Assembly: GCA_022701475.1 (NCBI GenBank)
Contig: JAKOOI010000444.1
Location: forward strand, 1 to 7,517
Direction of reading: 5' to 3'
Source of the DNA: Weeksellaceae bacterium
GTDB taxonomy: Bacteria > Bacteroidota > Bacteroidia > Flavobacteriales > Weeksellaceae
DNA length: 7,517 bases
A program made the position numbers and the translations under genes. Below the pieces are notes generated by a model. It was not told the origin of the DNA. It saw only the letters and a list, made by a program, of their open reading frames with translations, and did not search any database. Below, in pieces: positions 5,957 through 7,517 of this stretch (the first letter of the stretch is position 1; every line of letters begins with the position of its first letter).

Positions 5957-6856
5957 ATGGAATCAAGAGAGACAATACAGGGTTTTTATGAACGCAACGC
6001 CGAGCGTTTCAACTGTCAGAAGACTCCCGGGCTCGGTCACTTCAATGTTTTTTCAAGGGATCACTGCTCCTCCATTACACCGTACAGCAGGAGGGATTAC
6101 TATAAAATTTCACTGATCATAGGGAAGGGAAGGCTTCATTATGCGGATAAATGGATCTCCGTGGACCGGCCGGCCGTTCTCTTTTCCAATCCTGTGATCC
6201 CTTATTCCTGGGAAGCGGAAAATGAGGACCAGAGAGGTTTTTTCTGCCTGTTTACCGATCAGTTCCTTCACAACGGAAGCAGGCTCGGGGACCTTCATGA
6301 TTCCCGGCTGTTCAGGGTGGGAAGCTCCCCCGTTTTCTTTGTGAATGAAGAACAGCAGCGGGAAGTGGATAGGATTTTCAGCAAGATGATGCAGGAGATC
6401 CGGTCGGACTACCTGCACAAATACGATCTGCTCAGGGCTTATCTTCACCTGCTGATTCATGAAACCATGAAAATGCATCCCGCTGAAAATTTCCAGCCTT
6501 ACCAGAACGCTTCGCAAAGGATCGCCTCGCTGTTTATGGAGCTGCTCGAACGCCAGTTCCCGATCGACAGCCCGGAAAGGCAACTGAGACTGAAGACCCC
6601 GACGGACTATGCCGAAAGCCTTTCCGTCCATGTAAATTCCCTGAACCGCTCTGTCAAGGAGATTACCGGGAAAACCACGGGGCAGCAGATTGCTTTGAGA
6701 ATCATCCAAGAAGCGTATGCACTGCTGAGGCATACGGACTGGAACATCGCGGAGATTGCTTACGGGCTGGGTTTCGAAGAGCCGGCCTACTTTACAAATT
6801 ATTTTAAAAAGCATACCGGTACAACGCCCAACGCCGTACGAATTCCGGTTGTTTGA
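5957..6856 (+). CDS. AraC family transcriptional regulator
   Basis: A 299-residue cytoplasmic DNA-binding regulator. The N-terminal part (about 30-130) is a cupin-like sensor region: YYKISLIIGKGRLHYAD followed by VLFSNPVIPYSWE is the usual AraC-type arm and barrel. The C-terminal part (about 200-299) holds two helix-turn-helix motifs, the first near 215-235 (TPTDYAESLSVHVNSLNRSV) and the second near 264-285 (IAEIAYGLGFEEPAYFTNYF), ending in the family signature FKKHTGTTPNAVR. Length is normal for the family. The ATG at 5957 is the only plausible start, because the next in-frame Met is near residue 144. The gene lies just upstream of an aldo/keto reductase in the same direction with repeated operator-like sequences between them, so it probably controls that enzyme. 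The inducer is unknown. Confidence 0.93.
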   Translation: MESRETIQGFYERNAERFNCQKTPGLGHFNVFSRDHCSSITPYSRRDYYKISLIIGKGRLHYADKWISVDRPAVLFSNPVIPYSWEAENEDQRGFFCLFTDQFLHNGSRLGDLHDSRLFRVGSSPVFFVNEEQQREVDRIFSKMMQEIRSDYLHKYDLLRAYLHLLIHETMKMHPAENFQPYQNASQRIASLFMELLERQFPIDSPERQLRLKTPTDYAESLSVHVNSLNRSVKEITGKTTGQQIALRIIQEAYALLRHTDWNIAEIAYGLGFEEPAYFTNYFKKHTGTTPNAVRIPVV

Positions 6857-6865
6857 TTTTTATAA
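6851..6865 (+). promoter_or_regulatory. Distal operator half-site for the AraC-type regulator
   Basis: GTTTGATTTTTATAA, one mismatch from the copy at 5933-5947. It overlaps the araC stop codon (6854-6856) and sits 21 bp upstream, start to start, of the copy at 6872-6886. Centre about 64 bp before the predicted transcription start of the reductase gene. Confidence 0.5.
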
Positions 6866-6871
6866 TTCTTC

Positions 6872-6886
6872 GTTTGAATTCTATAG
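6872..6886 (+). promoter_or_regulatory. Proximal operator half-site for the AraC-type regulator
   Basis: GTTTGAATTCTATAG, two mismatches from the copy at 5933-5947. It is centred about 43 bp upstream of the predicted start of transcription, the usual place for an AraC-family activator touching the -33 region. Confidence 0.5.
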
Positions 6887-6908
6887 CACTGCGGATGCAT
6901 GGGCGTAT

Positions 6909-6916
6909 TAATTTTG
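6909..6916 (+). promoter_or_regulatory. -7 box (TAATTTTG) of the aldo/keto reductase gene
   Basis: An exact TAnnTTTG match that would give a leader of about 22 nt before the ATG at 6944. There is no good -33 element, which fits a promoter that depends on an activator bound just upstream. Confidence 0.5.
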
Positions 6917-6943
6917 TCCTATTCAAATAAAATCACAACGCTT

Positions 6944-7517
6944 ATGAAATTCAGAACACTTGGAAACACGGGAAAACAGCTCTCAGCCATCGGCCTGGGA
7001 TGCATGGGAATGAGCTTCGCGTATGGGCCTGCCGATGAGCAGGAAAGCATTGCAACCCTTCATAAAGCCCTTGACCTGGGCGTCAATTTCTGGGATACGG
7101 CCGATATGTATGCCAACGGTGAAAATGAAAGGCTGATCGCTAAAGTACTGGTGCCGAACCGGGAGAAAATCTTTATCGCTACTAAATTCGGGTTCAGGTT
7201 CAGGGACGGAAAAGCCGGCCACAGCGGGGCACCGGGAACGTATTTCGACGGCTCGCCGGAATGGATCAGGCAGGCGGTCGATGCCAGCCTCCAACGCCTG
7301 AAGATTGATGAAATCGACCTTTACTATGCCCATAGGGTAGATCCCAACATCCCGGTTGAGGAAACAGTAGGCGCAATGGCTGAACTGGTCAAGGCCGGGA
7401 AGGTGAAAGACCTGGGCCTGTCGGAAGCTTCTGCCGCCTCGCTCAGAAAAGCCCATGCCATTCATCCCATCACTGCGCTCCAGTCTGAGTATTCACTGCT
7501 GACCCGCGATGTGGAAG
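6944..7517 (+). CDS. Aldo/keto reductase, N-terminal 191 residues (window edge truncates it)
   Basis: The start of an NADPH-dependent oxidoreductase that interconverts aldehydes or ketones and alcohols in the cytoplasm. The protein opens [20 protein letters not shown] and continues through the TIM-barrel motifs. The catalytic tetrad is complete: D51 and Y56 in [14 protein letters not shown]81 in ATKFGF, and H130 in LYYAHRVD. The wording [11 protein letters not shown] and LYYAHRVDP points to the YhdN/IolS-like, AKR13-type branch, which handles varied carbonyl compounds. About 191 of an expected 325 or so residues are present; the C-terminal cofactor-specificity segment is outside the window. 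It lies 87 bp after the AraC-type gene with operator-like direct repeats between them and is probably activated by that regulator. Substrate unknown. Confidence 0.93.
   Translation, partial: MKFRTLGNTGKQLSAIGLGCMGMSFAYGPADEQESIATLHKALDLGVNFWDTADMYANGENERLIAKVLVPNREKIFIATKFGFRFRDGKAGHSGAPGTYFDGSPEWIRQAVDASLQRLKIDEIDLYYAHRVDPNIPVEETVGAMAELVKAGKVKDLGLSEASAASLRKAHAIHPITALQSEYSLLTRDVE

Noticed and set aside
6110..6814. 234-codon minus-strand open frame inside the araC-type gene
   Set aside because: It is the antisense shadow of a gene with complete AraC-family motifs; the composition is that of a reverse-complement reading.
6983..7465. 160-codon minus-strand open frame inside the aldo/keto reductase
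   Set aside because: It is antisense to a reductase with an intact catalytic tetrad and has no recognisable domain.

Overview
The window looks like chromosomal DNA of a flavobacterium, most likely Chryseobacterium or a close Weeksellaceae relative. The evidence is Bacteroidetes-type -7 boxes (TAnnTTTG), weak or absent Shine-Dalgarno sequences, a short ECF sigma factor paired with a small polytopic membrane protein, and an S41 lipoprotein with a flavobacterial look. Genes are in the mid to high 40s percent GC by eye, which is high for that group, and the intergenic DNA is clearly AT-richer. I see no mobile element, tRNA, rRNA or CRISPR array.

Layout. Positions 1-236 (-) are the N-terminal part of an alpha/beta hydrolase. 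Positions 237-551 are a divergent intergenic region with several palindromes. Positions 552-1666 (+) hold an ECF sigma factor and a four-helix membrane protein, a likely sigma/anti-sigma operon. A bidirectional terminator at 1665-1702 separates it from a convergent operon on the minus strand, S41 lipoprotein peptidase (2272-3813) then YdcF/DUF218 (1701-2264), 7 bp apart. A 98-bp divergent promoter region leads to a membrane-anchored metallo-beta-lactamase-fold hydrolase (3912-5015, +). Next come a small secreted basic protein (5241-5663, +) with a clear terminator, an AraC-family regulator (5957-6856, +) and the first 191 codons of an aldo/keto reductase (6944-7517, +).

The best-supported unannotated signal is a 15-bp motif, GTTTGAWTTYTATAR. 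It occurs once over the araC -7 box (5933-5947) and twice as direct repeats exactly 21 bp apart upstream of the aldo/keto reductase (6851-6865 and 6872-6886). This arrangement fits an AraC-family regulator that represses itself and activates the neighbouring reductase. Other second-look items are a shared 11-bp palindrome CAGATNATCTG in two intergenic regions, paired GATATATC palindromes, ECF-like promoter elements before the sigma factor and the metallo-hydrolase, and a strong excess of TTCCGG/CCGGAA.

Apart from this regulatory architecture the gene content is ordinary. I find no evidence of a new defence, mobile or biosynthetic system.
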